DNA from: Bernardetia sp042180575
Lineage (GTDB): Bacteria; Bacteroidota; Bacteroidia; Cytophagales; Bernardetiaceae
Length of the DNA stretch: 64,000 nucleotides
Reading direction: 5' to 3'
Assembly (NCBI RefSeq): GCF_042180575.1
Contig: NZ_CP170094.1
Coordinates: forward strand, 3,658,001-3,722,000
Position numbers and translations under genes: made by a program. Below are positions 37,765-45,364 of the stretch, piece by piece. Position 1 is the stretch's first letter, and each line of letters begins with the position of its first letter. The notes under the pieces were generated by a model. That model did no database searches. It saw nothing but the letters and a program-made list of their open reading frames with translations, and was not told the origin of the DNA.

Positions 37765-37820
37765 ATTGTTTTGATTTGTAATAGTTATACTCAGTCAAAA
37801 ATAATTTCGAAACTGATAGA

Positions 37821-37851
37821 ACTGTCAGACACTTTCAAGTGTCAGTACAGT
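37821..37851 (+). repeat. REP hairpin 1 (type ACTGT)
   Basis: ACTGT-CAG-ACACTT pairs with AAGTGT-CAGT-ACAGT, leaving the internal CAG/CAGT bulge typical of REP elements. It is one of about ten copies; most others surround the RAYT gene at 49326. Confidence 0.8.
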
Positions 37852-37862
37852 TAAAAAATGAA

Positions 37863-37894
37863 TTGTCTGACACCTTGAAGAGGTGTCCTGACAA
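37863..37894 (+). repeat. REP hairpin 2 (type TTGTC), paired with REP 1
   Basis: TTGTC-TG-ACACCT, loop TGAAG, AGGTGT-CCT-GACAA. It forms a two-hairpin unit (BIME-like) with the preceding element, 11 bases apart. Confidence 0.8.
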
Positions 37895-37991
37895 ATATAT
37901 TTTCGAAATTCTATTGTAGAGTAGTTAGTAACGCCGAAATTTAATGATTTCTTAGAGTTTTTATTCAATAAACCAAAAAATTGCTATAGAA

Positions 37992-38022
37992 TTGAATTTT
38001 TTATAAAATCTCTGTACCTTTG
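37992..38022 (+). promoter_or_regulatory. Promoter of the cysteine desulfurase gene (TTG-N20-TACCTTTG)
   Basis: TTG at 37992-37994 and TACCTTTG at 38015-38022 match the Bacteroidota consensus well. Transcription would start near 38029, giving a leader of about 155 bases that contains an unusual interleaved inverted-repeat pair (38024-38061). Confidence 0.65.
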
Positions 38023-38023
38023 T

Positions 38024-38061
38024 GAACTTGAATTATTGATTAACAAGTTCATAATCAATAA
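38024..38061 (+). promoter_or_regulatory. Interleaved inverted repeats at the transcription start of the cysteine desulfurase gene
   Basis: GAACTTG (38024-38030) is complementary to CAAGTTC (38044-38050), and TTATTGATTA (38033-38042) to TAATCAATAA (38052-38061). The two stems interleave, so they are mutually exclusive or form a strained pseudoknot. Placement on the start site suggests an operator or leader switch. Function inferred only. Confidence 0.45.
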
Positions 38062-38185
38062 CTTAACATTTACCAAAAACACATTTAATATATTGAACAG
38101 TTGGGAAAGATTTTTTAGTTTTAAGTAATTAGTCAAAAATCAATCAGAAAAATACTACTGTTCATACTAAATCCATATACCATTT

Positions 38186-39364
38186 ATGTCAATTTCTTCT
38201 TCCTCTCGCATTTATTTAGACAATGCAGCGACTACACAATTAGATAAAGCTGTTTTAGATGAAATGATGCCTTATTTAACAGAACATTTTGGAAATCCAT
38301 CTTCTACACACAGTACAGGAAGAATTGTAAAATCTGCCGTTGAGAAGGCTCGCAAAACAGTTGCAAGTCTTTTAAACACATCACCTGCCGAAATATTTTT
38401 TACTTCTGGAGGAACAGAAGCTGATAATACCACAATTCGTTGTGCTGTTCGTTCGCATGATTTAAAACATATTATTACCTCACCTTTGGAACATCACGCT
38501 GTTTTGCATACTGTTGAGGAATTGGAAAAGCGAGGAGAAGCAAAAGTAAGTATGGTAAATATTGATAAAAGAGGAAATATTGATTTGAATCATTTAGACG
38601 AGCTTCTCAGTAATCTTTCTACTAAAAATGAACGAGCTTTAGTTTCACTTATGCATGGAAACAATGAAATAGGAACAATTCTAGATTTGAAACAAACAGG
38701 CGAAATTTGCGAAAAACACAATGCTATGTTTCATTCTGATACTGTTCAGACGATGGGGTATTATCCAATGGATTTGCAAGAATTGGCTGTTCAGTATATT
38801 GTAGGTTCTGCACATAAATTTCATGGAGCAAAAGGAATTGGATTTTTATACATTCGCCACGATGCAGGTTTTTGTCCATTCCAAACAGGAGGAGCGCAAG
38901 AACGTAATATGCGTGGTGGAACAGAAAATGTAGCTGGAATTATTGGACTTGCAAAAGCCTTAGAGATTTCAATTTCAGAAAGAGATGCTCACAAAAAACA
39001 TATTCTTTCTCTAAAAAGCAGAATGATAGAAAAACTAAGAGCAATTTTTGGCGAAGATGTAGGTTTTAATGGAGAATCTGGAAATCTTGAAACAGGACTT
39101 CCAAAAGTATTGAGCGTTCAGTTTCCAAAATCAGATATGGGCGATATGCTTTTATTTAATTTGGATATTCAAGGAATTTCTGCATCGGGTGGAAGTGCTT
39201 GTTCTAGTGGTTCAGAAATTGGCTCACACGTTTTGACGGCTCTCAAAAATGACCCTTCTCGTCCTTCAGTTCGTTTTTCATTCAGTAAATACAATACAGT
39301 TGAAGAAATTGATTATGTAGTAGAAAAAGTAAATGAAATTTATGCGCCTGTTTTGGCGAAATAG
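38186..39364 (+). CDS. Cysteine desulfurase (NifS/IscS type)
   Basis: 392 residues, cytoplasmic PLP enzyme that releases sulfur from cysteine as a persulfide for Fe-S cluster and tRNA thiolation. Seen: DNAATTQLD at the start, PSSTHSTGR, the PLP-contact HGNNEIG, Schiff-base lysine K211 in GSAHKFHG, the RGGTENVAG loop and the mobile persulfide Cys C339 in GGSACSSGS. The group II-like or IscS-like choice is open. The SSGSE loop is longer than in SufS, so NifS/IscS class fits. No iscU or iscA next to it. Strong promoter and own terminator. Confidence 0.93.
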   Translation: MSISSSSRIYLDNAATTQLDKAVLDEMMPYLTEHFGNPSSTHSTGRIVKSAVEKARKTVASLLNTSPAEIFFTSGGTEADNTTIRCAVRSHDLKHIITSPLEHHAVLHTVEELEKRGEAKVSMVNIDKRGNIDLNHLDELLSNLSTKNERALVSLMHGNNEIGTILDLKQTGEICEKHNAMFHSDTVQTMGYYPMDLQELAVQYIVGSAHKFHGAKGIGFLYIRHDAGFCPFQTGGAQERNMRGGTENVAGIIGLAKALEISISERDAHKKHILSLKSRMIEKLRAIFGEDVGFNGESGNLETGLPKVLSVQFPKSDMGDMLLFNLDIQGISASGGSACSSGSEIGSHVLTALKNDPSRPSVRFSFSKYNTVEEIDYVVEKVNEIYAPVLAK

Positions 39365-39387
39365 GCTTTTATATTTAGTTTATTTTG

Positions 39388-39422
39388 AAACTCGTGAGGT
39401 ATTGTACTTTACGAGTTTTTTT
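39388..39422 (+). terminator. Terminator of the cysteine desulfurase gene
   Basis: AAACTCGT...ACGAGTTTTTTT hairpin 25 bases after the stop, with a seven-T tail. Confidence 0.75.
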
Positions 39423-39458
39423 ATACACAAGAAACTTTATAAATAATTAAAAATAACT

Positions 39459-40157
39459 ATGAAAATCAAAGTGTTAATTCTGTTTTCTTGCCTCTTTTTG
39501 GGAATTGGATTTGAGGGGAATGGATATGATAAAATGCTAGTAGGCGAAGGAAAGTTTTATGATTCTACTGCAAGTGTGTATAATTTTAGTCAAAATGGAA
39601 CAAATTGGTGGGATAAAATTGGAAAGAAAAACATTTATCAAGTGAAAGTAAATGATACACTTTGTTCGATAGACAGAGAAAATTATTTGAGTATTTGGCT
39701 AGTCAATACTGTTTCTACATCAAGTTTTGAAAACAATACAGAATATCCCAACATACTTTTTGAAAGTAAAGCAAAATGTAAATTGATAGAGAGAATTTGG
39801 ATAGGAGAAAATGTAAAAACTACTCAAATAAAACTCGTCTTCAAATATGAAAAAGGTCTTGAAAAAAATGTAAGTACAACTAAATCAGATATTCTACATC
39901 ATTTTTCTTCTCTTCTTATTTCAAATTCTGAAAAACAAACAGAACATATAAATCTTAAAACACATGAAGGATATGATTATAATGTATGTTCTGATAATTA
40001 TTATTCAGTTGTGACATCAATTTTTAAAATCGGAAATAGAATTTTTGCTATCCTCAATGAATATCCAAACAAAAGTTGTCCAGAGTTTAATACAAATTGG
40101 ATTATAGAAATAACAAGAACAGAATACAGAAGAGTTTGGCATTATGGAACATGTTAA
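39459..40157 (+). CDS. Exported protein of unknown function
   Basis: 232 residues with a short signal peptide (MKIKVLILFSCLFLGIGFEG). The mature protein is strand-rich with many Asn/Tyr/Lys residues and four Cys (near 70, 108, 185 and 208) that could form disulfides. No motif recognised. It ends with 'IIEITRTEYRRVWHYGTC', a C-terminal cysteine. Lies between the cysteine desulfurase and uppP, converging on the latter. Confidence 0.6.
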   Translation: MKIKVLILFSCLFLGIGFEGNGYDKMLVGEGKFYDSTASVYNFSQNGTNWWDKIGKKNIYQVKVNDTLCSIDRENYLSIWLVNTVSTSSFENNTEYPNILFESKAKCKLIERIWIGENVKTTQIKLVFKYEKGLEKNVSTTKSDILHHFSSLLISNSEKQTEHINLKTHEGYDYNVCSDNYYSVVTSIFKIGNRIFAILNEYPNKSCPEFNTNWIIEITRTEYRRVWHYGTC

Positions 40158-40244
40158 TTCTGATAATCATCAAAAAAAATAGCAATTCGCATTTATCCTG
40201 TATTTATCATAAAAATCACTCGCCAATCAATTTATAGTATTTAA

Positions 40245-41108
40245 TTACACAAAAAGCGCAATCAGTCCAACAATCAAACAATAGACAGCAAAATAAATCA
40301 GTTTACGTTTTTTGACCAGTTCCACCATCCAATAACAAGCAATCAGACCCACTACAAAAGCCGTAATAAATCCAATGGAGAGAAAAGAAATATCCAAAGT
40401 AGCAGGATTTGGACTTTCAAAATAATCTTTTACTTCCAAAAGAGTAGCTCCAAAAATAGGTGCAAGAACCATCAAAAACGAAAAACGAGCAGCCTCACTA
40501 CGTGGAACACCAATCAAAAGAGCCGTTGCAATGGTCGCTCCCGAACGAGAAATACCTGGTAAAACGGCAATGGCTTGAGCAAGTCCGATAACAAAAGCTT
40601 GTAAATAAGAAATATTTTGATTAAGAGCAGCCGTTTGGCTATGCGTTTCTTTTGGTGTAGTTTCTTCATCTAAAATTGCTTTTTGTCCACTTGTAGGAAG
40701 GGCATTTTCTTGTTTTAGACGAGTAATCATCAATAAAACTCCTGTAATTAAAAGCATTCCACCTACAAAAGGAATATTTCCTTCAAAAAAAGATTCGACC
40801 CATTTCTTAAAAAACACACCAATTATTCCCACAGGAATCATAGAGATTACGATTTTTACAGCAAATTCCCATTCATCATTCCATTTGAATTTTAGCATTC
40901 CTTTCAGAATAAAACCAATTTCTTTTCTGAAAACGACGAGAGTACTAAGGGCAGTTGCAGCGTGAAGAATAATCGAAAAAAGAAGGTCGTTAGATGGATT
41001 AATATTCAAAAGTGCTTTCCCAAGCTCCAAATGTCCACTACTACTGACAGGTAAAAATTCTGTCAATCCTTGCAAAATACCCAAAATAAGAGCCTCAATC
41101 CATTCCAT
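40245..41108 (-). CDS. uppP: Undecaprenyl-diphosphatase UppP (BacA)
   Basis: 287 residues, polytopic (about eight membrane segments). Recycles undecaprenyl diphosphate to the monophosphate carrier for peptidoglycan and other surface polymers; overexpression classically gives bacitracin resistance. Family boxes are clear: GLTEFLPVSSSGHLEL (about 15-30) and GISRSGATIATALLIGVPR (about 185-203). An insertion of about 25 polar residues (about 137-165, 'ENALPTSGQKAILDEETT...') makes it slightly longer than the usual 265. Single-gene unit. Confidence 0.96.
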   Translation of the reverse strand: MEWIEALILGILQGLTEFLPVSSSGHLELGKALLNINPSNDLLFSIILHAATALSTLVVFRKEIGFILKGMLKFKWNDEWEFAVKIVISMIPVGIIGVFFKKWVESFFEGNIPFVGGMLLITGVLLMITRLKQENALPTSGQKAILDEETTPKETHSQTAALNQNISYLQAFVIGLAQAIAVLPGISRSGATIATALLIGVPRSEAARFSFLMVLAPIFGATLLEVKDYFESPNPATLDISFLSIGFITAFVVGLIACYWMVELVKKRKLIYFAVYCLIVGLIALFV

Positions 41109-41325
41109 AATTTCTTTTTTTATTATACCAAAGAGTTATTTTTTTACTATCTAAAGGCACAAAATTAAGAGAGTTTGGCAATAAGGCAACTACTTTTTCC
41201 TAAAAAAAACTAAATCATTTCATAAATGAAGGTTTATTGCATCTTTGAAGCAATTTTTTACGTAAATTTTGAGTAATTTAAAGACAATACGCACTACTCA
41301 TCTATTTTTTATCATATTTTTTTCT

Positions 41326-42204
41326 ATGAAACATTTACACACACTTTTAATTGTTCCTATTATTATTGCGCTTTTTTTACTTGCCATTCAACAGTCTTGC
41401 GCTCAAGTAGAAATGCCTGTTCCTAGTCCTGCAGCTTCAGTTTCACAAGTGATTGGGGTTACCAAAATTTCGGTAGATTATTCTGCTCCAGCTGTTCGTG
41501 AACGTAAGATTTGGGGAGAACTTATTCCTTATGGCGAAATGTGGCGTACAGGCGCAAACTCTCCTACCAAAGTTACTTTTAGCACTGATGTTATGGTAGA
41601 GGGCAAAAAAGTTGAGGCTGGTTCTTATACATTGATTACGATTCCAACGGAGGACAAATGGACAGTTATTTTGAATAAAGACTCTAAAGGAAATGGTGTT
41701 TTTTCTTATTTGGAAGAAGATGATGTTATTCGTGTAGAAGTAACTCCAAAAGAGGCTGAGATGCGTGAATATTTAGCATATTCTATTTTACCTCAATCTG
41801 ATAATGAAGCACATTTAGTAATGAATTGGGAAAAAACAATGCTTCCTATTAAAGTCACGACAGATACAAAAGCAAATGCAGTGGCTTCAATTGATAAAGG
41901 AATGGGTATTTATGGCAGAGCATGGTATGATTATGCTTCGGCTGCTGAGTATTATGTTCAGAATGATTTAGATGTAGAAAAAGCTGCTACTTGGGCAGAT
42001 CTTTCTATAAAATTGAGAGATAATCACTTTTTCCCTCAATGGATTATGGCACAAGTAAAAGCAAAACAAGGAAATTATAAAGAAGCTGTTGCACTTGCAA
42101 AGAAAGCACAAGAGATGGGTACAAAAAATGGAGGTGGTTTTTATGATGCTCGCAAAGCAAGTATTGAAACTAGTTTAGCTGAATGGACTAAAAAAGTGAA
42201 ATAA
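41326..42204 (+). CDS. DUF2911 exported protein with TPR-like tail
   Basis: About 292 residues from the ATG at 41326 (MKHLHTLLIVPIIIALFLLA, a signal peptide ending near SCAQ). Only a TTG lies upstream in frame. Residues about 25-170 are DUF2911 ('SPAASVSQVIGVTKISVDYSAPAVRERKIWG' with GEMWRTGANSPTKV), a Bacteroidota family of unknown function. The C-terminal third is helical and TPR-like ('MAQVKAKQGNYKEAVALAKKA'). Likely periplasmic. Confidence 0.85.
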   Translation: MKHLHTLLIVPIIIALFLLAIQQSCAQVEMPVPSPAASVSQVIGVTKISVDYSAPAVRERKIWGELIPYGEMWRTGANSPTKVTFSTDVMVEGKKVEAGSYTLITIPTEDKWTVILNKDSKGNGVFSYLEEDDVIRVEVTPKEAEMREYLAYSILPQSDNEAHLVMNWEKTMLPIKVTTDTKANAVASIDKGMGIYGRAWYDYASAAEYYVQNDLDVEKAATWADLSIKLRDNHFFPQWIMAQVKAKQGNYKEAVALAKKAQEMGTKNGGGFYDARKASIETSLAEWTKKVK

Positions 42205-42240
42205 GCAAAAAAATATATAGTCAAAGAAGCTTAAACATCA

Positions 42241-42281
42241 AAAAAAGCTATTCATTTCTAAAAAGAATGAATAGCTTTTTT
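42241..42281 (+). terminator. Terminator of the DUF2911 gene
   Basis: A 16-bp perfect stem (arms 42241-42256 and 42266-42281) with a T-run at the 3' side and an A-run at the 5' side. Confidence 0.8.
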
Positions 42282-42365
42282 TGATACAAGAAATTTTGAT
42301 ATAACTAGATTTAGTTTTTTTTCGTACATTAGGACAACATTAGAATCAACTTTAATCCAATATTT

Positions 42366-42671
42366 ATGCTAGAGCTATTAATTATATTTGGTAGTACATT
42401 TGGAATTGCTACAAGTGCCATTGTTACGAATTATTTCTATAAAGTAAAAAAACTAGAAGTAGCTCGTCGTCTTAGTCAACAAGAACAACAACAACTTGAT
42501 ATGATAATGCAAGAAAATGAGGAATTGCGCCAACGTTTAGAAAATGTAGAAGTCATTGTTTCAAGTGCAGATTTAGATATTCTGACAGCAGGAGCTTCTA
42601 TGGAAGATATTACTCGTATCAAAAATACAGTAAGTCAAGTAAAAGAAAGCAAACGTTTCAAATTGCGTTAG
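42366..42671 (+). CDS. Small single-pass membrane protein with coiled coil
   Basis: 101 residues. One N-terminal transmembrane helix (about 3-26) is followed by a Gln/Glu-rich coiled coil (about 32-65) and a short basic tail. The outline resembles PspB-like phage-shock proteins, but sequence support is weak. Function unknown. A bidirectional terminator separates it from the convergent M23 peptidase gene. Confidence 0.65.
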   Translation: MLELLIIFGSTFGIATSAIVTNYFYKVKKLEVARRLSQQEQQQLDMIMQENEELRQRLENVEVIVSSADLDILTAGASMEDITRIKNTVSQVKESKRFKLR

Positions 42672-42730
42672 AATATGTGTTCTTATTTATAGGAACATAA
42701 TTTGTTAGTCCTAAACTTGTCCTAACTATT

Positions 42731-42776
42731 AAACACAAAAAAGCACTATAAAAAATTATAGTGCTTTTTTGTGTTT
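42731..42776. terminator. Bidirectional terminator between convergent genes
   Basis: A 21-bp perfect stem (42731-42751 with 42756-42776, loop AAAA), A-rich on the left and T-rich on the right, so it can serve both strands. Confidence 0.85.
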
Positions 42777-42804
42777 CTATGAAAATCTAATATTTTTTTT
42801 ATTA

Positions 42805-43815
42805 TTAGTGAACATGATTGTGGTCTTCTTCATCCGAACCACCACCAAGTGATTGTCCATCATGAGAAGAAAGTTCTACTAATTGTTGATATTCTGCAGG
42901 CGACAAATCATTAAAGAAGTAATTAATCGGATTTACAGGTTTTCCGTTATAACGTACTTCGTAATGCAGGTGAGGTGCTACTGAAAGTCCTGTGCTACCT
43001 ACTTTTCCTACTAATTGTCCACGTTTTACTTTTTGTCCTTTCTTACAGTCAAAAGCTGAAAGGTGTGCATATCTTGTAATATATCCATAACCATGGTCTA
43101 TTTCTACTAATCTTCCATAACCACTAGACCAATCTGCTTTTATCACGACACCGTCACCTGTTGCATGTACTGCTGTTCCTGTTCTTGCACTAAGGTCACA
43201 ACCTGCATGCATTTTACGAACTTTATAGATAGGGTGTGTACGCATTCCATAACCAGATGCAAAACTTGTTTGATCTTTTCTTGAAAGAGGCTGAATAGCT
43301 GGAATAGAAGCCATCATGTCATTTTTGCTTTGCGCCAATTTCATAAGCTCATCATACGATTTTGTTTGGATATACATCTGTTTTTTTAGATTATCCAATT
43401 TTTCGTGTGTATTTACGATAAGCGTTTCATTTACAAGATTATCATCTAATAAATGTTTGTATTTTTCTGAACCACCTGTTCCTCCTTTTCTCATTTCCAT
43501 TGGAATAGGCTCTACTTCAAACATCGAACGATATAATTTATTATCTCGTTGTTGAAGATGTGAAAGCATATCAGTTGCTTGACTAATTTCTTTATCAAGA
43601 ACTTGATATTTAGTCAAAAGCTCTTGTTTTTCTTCTTTAAGTTGTGCCACTTCCTTTGAAGGGAACATTTGAGTGTAAAATGTCGCAAAACCGACTGCTA
43701 GTACTGCTGAAACTACCAAGAGTCCAAGAATATTAAATGCAATATCTGCTTTAGACGCTTTTACTTTTTCGTAACGACACGTTTCGGTGTCATAATAGTA
43801 TTTTACTTTTGCCAT
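42805..43815 (-). CDS. M23-family metallopeptidase (LytM/peptidoglycan endopeptidase type)
   Basis: 336 residues. One transmembrane anchor (about 26-48), a coiled coil (about 50-180) and a C-terminal LytM domain (about 195-315). The zinc/catalytic motifs are intact: H...D in MHAGCDLSA, and HxH in APHLHYEVRY. It should therefore cleave peptidoglycan cross-bridges in the periplasm. The His-rich C-terminus (EEDHNHVH) is unusual and could bind metal. The coiled coil may couple it to a regulator such as an FtsEX-like complex, but none is adjacent. Confidence 0.92.
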   Translation of the reverse strand: MAKVKYYYDTETCRYEKVKASKADIAFNILGLLVVSAVLAVGFATFYTQMFPSKEVAQLKEEKQELLTKYQVLDKEISQATDMLSHLQQRDNKLYRSMFEVEPIPMEMRKGGTGGSEKYKHLLDDNLVNETLIVNTHEKLDNLKKQMYIQTKSYDELMKLAQSKNDMMASIPAIQPLSRKDQTSFASGYGMRTHPIYKVRKMHAGCDLSARTGTAVHATGDGVVIKADWSSGYGRLVEIDHGYGYITRYAHLSAFDCKKGQKVKRGQLVGKVGSTGLSVAPHLHYEVRYNGKPVNPINYFFNDLSPAEYQQLVELSSHDGQSLGGGSDEEDHNHVH

Positions 43816-44388
43816 ATAATTAGTGTTTGTTGCTAACCTTTGTCAGACAAAATAACTAATAATCAAGTTTGTTTTAGTTCAAAACTGACTCCAAAACTTG
43901 GATTAAAACTTATTTAAAGAACGTTTATTAATTTGTTTTTAATTGATTTAGAATGTATTTCTATACTTAAAAAAATACTTTTCTGTATTAACTCAAAACA
44001 GGATTTATAATAAATTGAATATTTTTTATTGAAATGATAAATGATTGATAATCATAACTTTTTAGTGTATCCAACTAAAGATTAGTAATGCAAAGAAGCA
44101 AAAAAATAAGAAAAGTTCCAAAAAACATAAAACTTTTTTCGATGAATTACCGTATGTAGCCTCAAATTCAGTAAAAAGAGGAGTTTTTGAACTAAAAAAA
44201 GTTTTTTTTGTGTTTAAAAAAGATTTTTGATTTCTAATCAAATTAAGGAGCATTTTATGTCTTGATTTTTTTGAACCTTAAGTTGGCTGGATACAGTTTC
44301 TTCAGCTACATTAATTTCACAAAAAATAAAGTACCTTTGTAGTTTAAACATATTTCATTTTTCTATCAAAAAAACTCATTTTATTTTT
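43816..44388. other. AT-rich intergenic region between divergent genes
   Basis: 573 bases between the divergent M23 peptidase and acyltransferase genes. A 63-codon minus-strand ORF (44062-44253) is low-complexity and Phe/Leu/Ser-rich and probably not a gene. TACCTTTG at 44332-44339 is the only clear promoter element. Confidence 0.5.
44332..44339 (+). promoter_or_regulatory. Probable -7 box of the acyltransferase gene
   Basis: TACCTTTG matches the TAnnTTTG consensus 50 bases before the ATG. No TTG at the proper distance upstream, so confidence is moderate. Confidence 0.45.
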
Positions 44389-45099
44389 ATGGATTCTATT
44401 CATTCTCTTCCTACTGATTCAAACGAACTTCCTCCAATTCTTCCACTTATTATTGTAGGCGCAAAGGGTCTTGGAAAGGTTGCCTTGGAGGTTTTACAAA
44501 GTACAGATAATATCATTTATTGCTTCCTTGATGAGGATTATAAAGAAGAAACTGCTGTTTCTGAATCGGCGATTTTTCCAAATGAAATCAATCACGTTTC
44601 TATAATGGGAAGTTCTGATGATGATGATATGCTCAATCTTATCAATGATAAATGTGATTATTTTGTAGCCGTAGAAAATGTAGCTGATAGAAAAAGACTT
44701 ATCAAAAAAATCTACAAACAAAGAAAAAAATATCCTGCCGTAGCTGTTCATTCTACTGCTCATATTGCTGATGATGCTACAATGGGCTATGGAACAATGA
44801 TAGGAATGGGAACAATGATAGGCGCAGATGTGAAAATTGGAACAAGCTGTATTATTGGTGCAAATGCTACCCTAGATTATGAAGTAGAACTAGGAAATTT
44901 TACGCAAATAGGAATTGGAACAAATATAGGAAATGGCGTAAAAATAGAAGAAGATGTTTTTGTAGGAAATGGAGTAACAATTATTGCAGGTGTTACGATA
45001 GGAAAAGGCGCAAGAATAGGAGCAGGAAGTGTAGTTTTGAGTAACATAAAAGCAAAAGAAACCGTTTTAGGTAATCCTGCAAAGGCTATTTCGCTATAA
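44389..45099 (+). CDS. NeuD-like sugar O-acyltransferase (left-handed beta-helix)
   Basis: 236 residues. The N-terminal Rossmann-like half (about 18-115) has IVGAKGLGKVALEVLQ. The C-terminal half is hexapeptide repeats ('MGYGTMIGMGTMIGADVKIGT', 'IGNGVKIEEDVFVGNGVTI') ending in GNPAKAI. The layout is that of NeuD/PglD acyltransferases, which acetylate amino sugars for surface glycans using acetyl-CoA. No glycan cluster is adjacent. The catalytic His at the usual place ('VHSTAHIADDATMG') is plausible. Confidence 0.82.
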   Translation: MDSIHSLPTDSNELPPILPLIIVGAKGLGKVALEVLQSTDNIIYCFLDEDYKEETAVSESAIFPNEINHVSIMGSSDDDDMLNLINDKCDYFVAVENVADRKRLIKKIYKQRKKYPAVAVHSTAHIADDATMGYGTMIGMGTMIGADVKIGTSCIIGANATLDYEVELGNFTQIGIGTNIGNGVKIEEDVFVGNGVTIIAGVTIGKGARIGAGSVVLSNIKAKETVLGNPAKAISL

Positions 45100-45106
45100 A
45101 TAATTA

Positions 45107-45196
45107 GTAGGTCAAATGGCTTGCCTTTGACAAAAACATAGTATTTTTAAGAGATTGTAAAATTATAATATAGTTAAAGGCAAGCCTTTAACCTAC
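45107..45196. repeat. Long inverted repeat between acyltransferase and metH
   Basis: Arms of about 21-22 bases (45107-45128, GTAGGTCAAATGGCTTGCCT..., and 45176-45196) are complementary with one bulge and one mismatch, separated by 47 AT-rich bases. It is too widely spaced for a classical terminator. Confidence 0.65.
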
Positions 45197-45268
45197 ATAA
45201 AATTTTGTCAATCATTTGCCAAACCCTTTTGATTAACAATGAATTACCTTTTTTGATTTGAAGTTCCG

Positions 45269-45276
45269 TAATTTTG
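45269..45276 (+). promoter_or_regulatory. Possible -7 box of metH
   Basis: TAATTTTG fits TAnnTTTG, about 90 bases before the metH ATG. No TTG at ideal spacing. I see neither a cobalamin nor a SAM riboswitch signature in the leader. Confidence 0.35.
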
Positions 45277-45364
45277 CATCCTCAAAAGTAGCAAACAGTT
45301 TCCAAACTGTTTTTCTAAAACAATAAAAAATAATAGGACAACTTGGAAGTTGCCTTCTACAAAT

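Noticed and set aside
42366..42671. Naming the small membrane protein PspB
   Set aside because: Only the general outline (one helix plus coiled coil) agrees; no pspA or pspC neighbour.
44062..44253. 63-codon minus-strand ORF in the large divergent gap
   Set aside because: Phe/Leu/Ser/Lys-rich low-complexity translation, no initiation context and no family resemblance; most likely chance in AT-rich DNA.
45100..45364. Cobalamin or SAM riboswitch upstream of metH
   Set aside because: No B12-box-like or SAM-aptamer core is visible; only the widely spaced inverted repeat.
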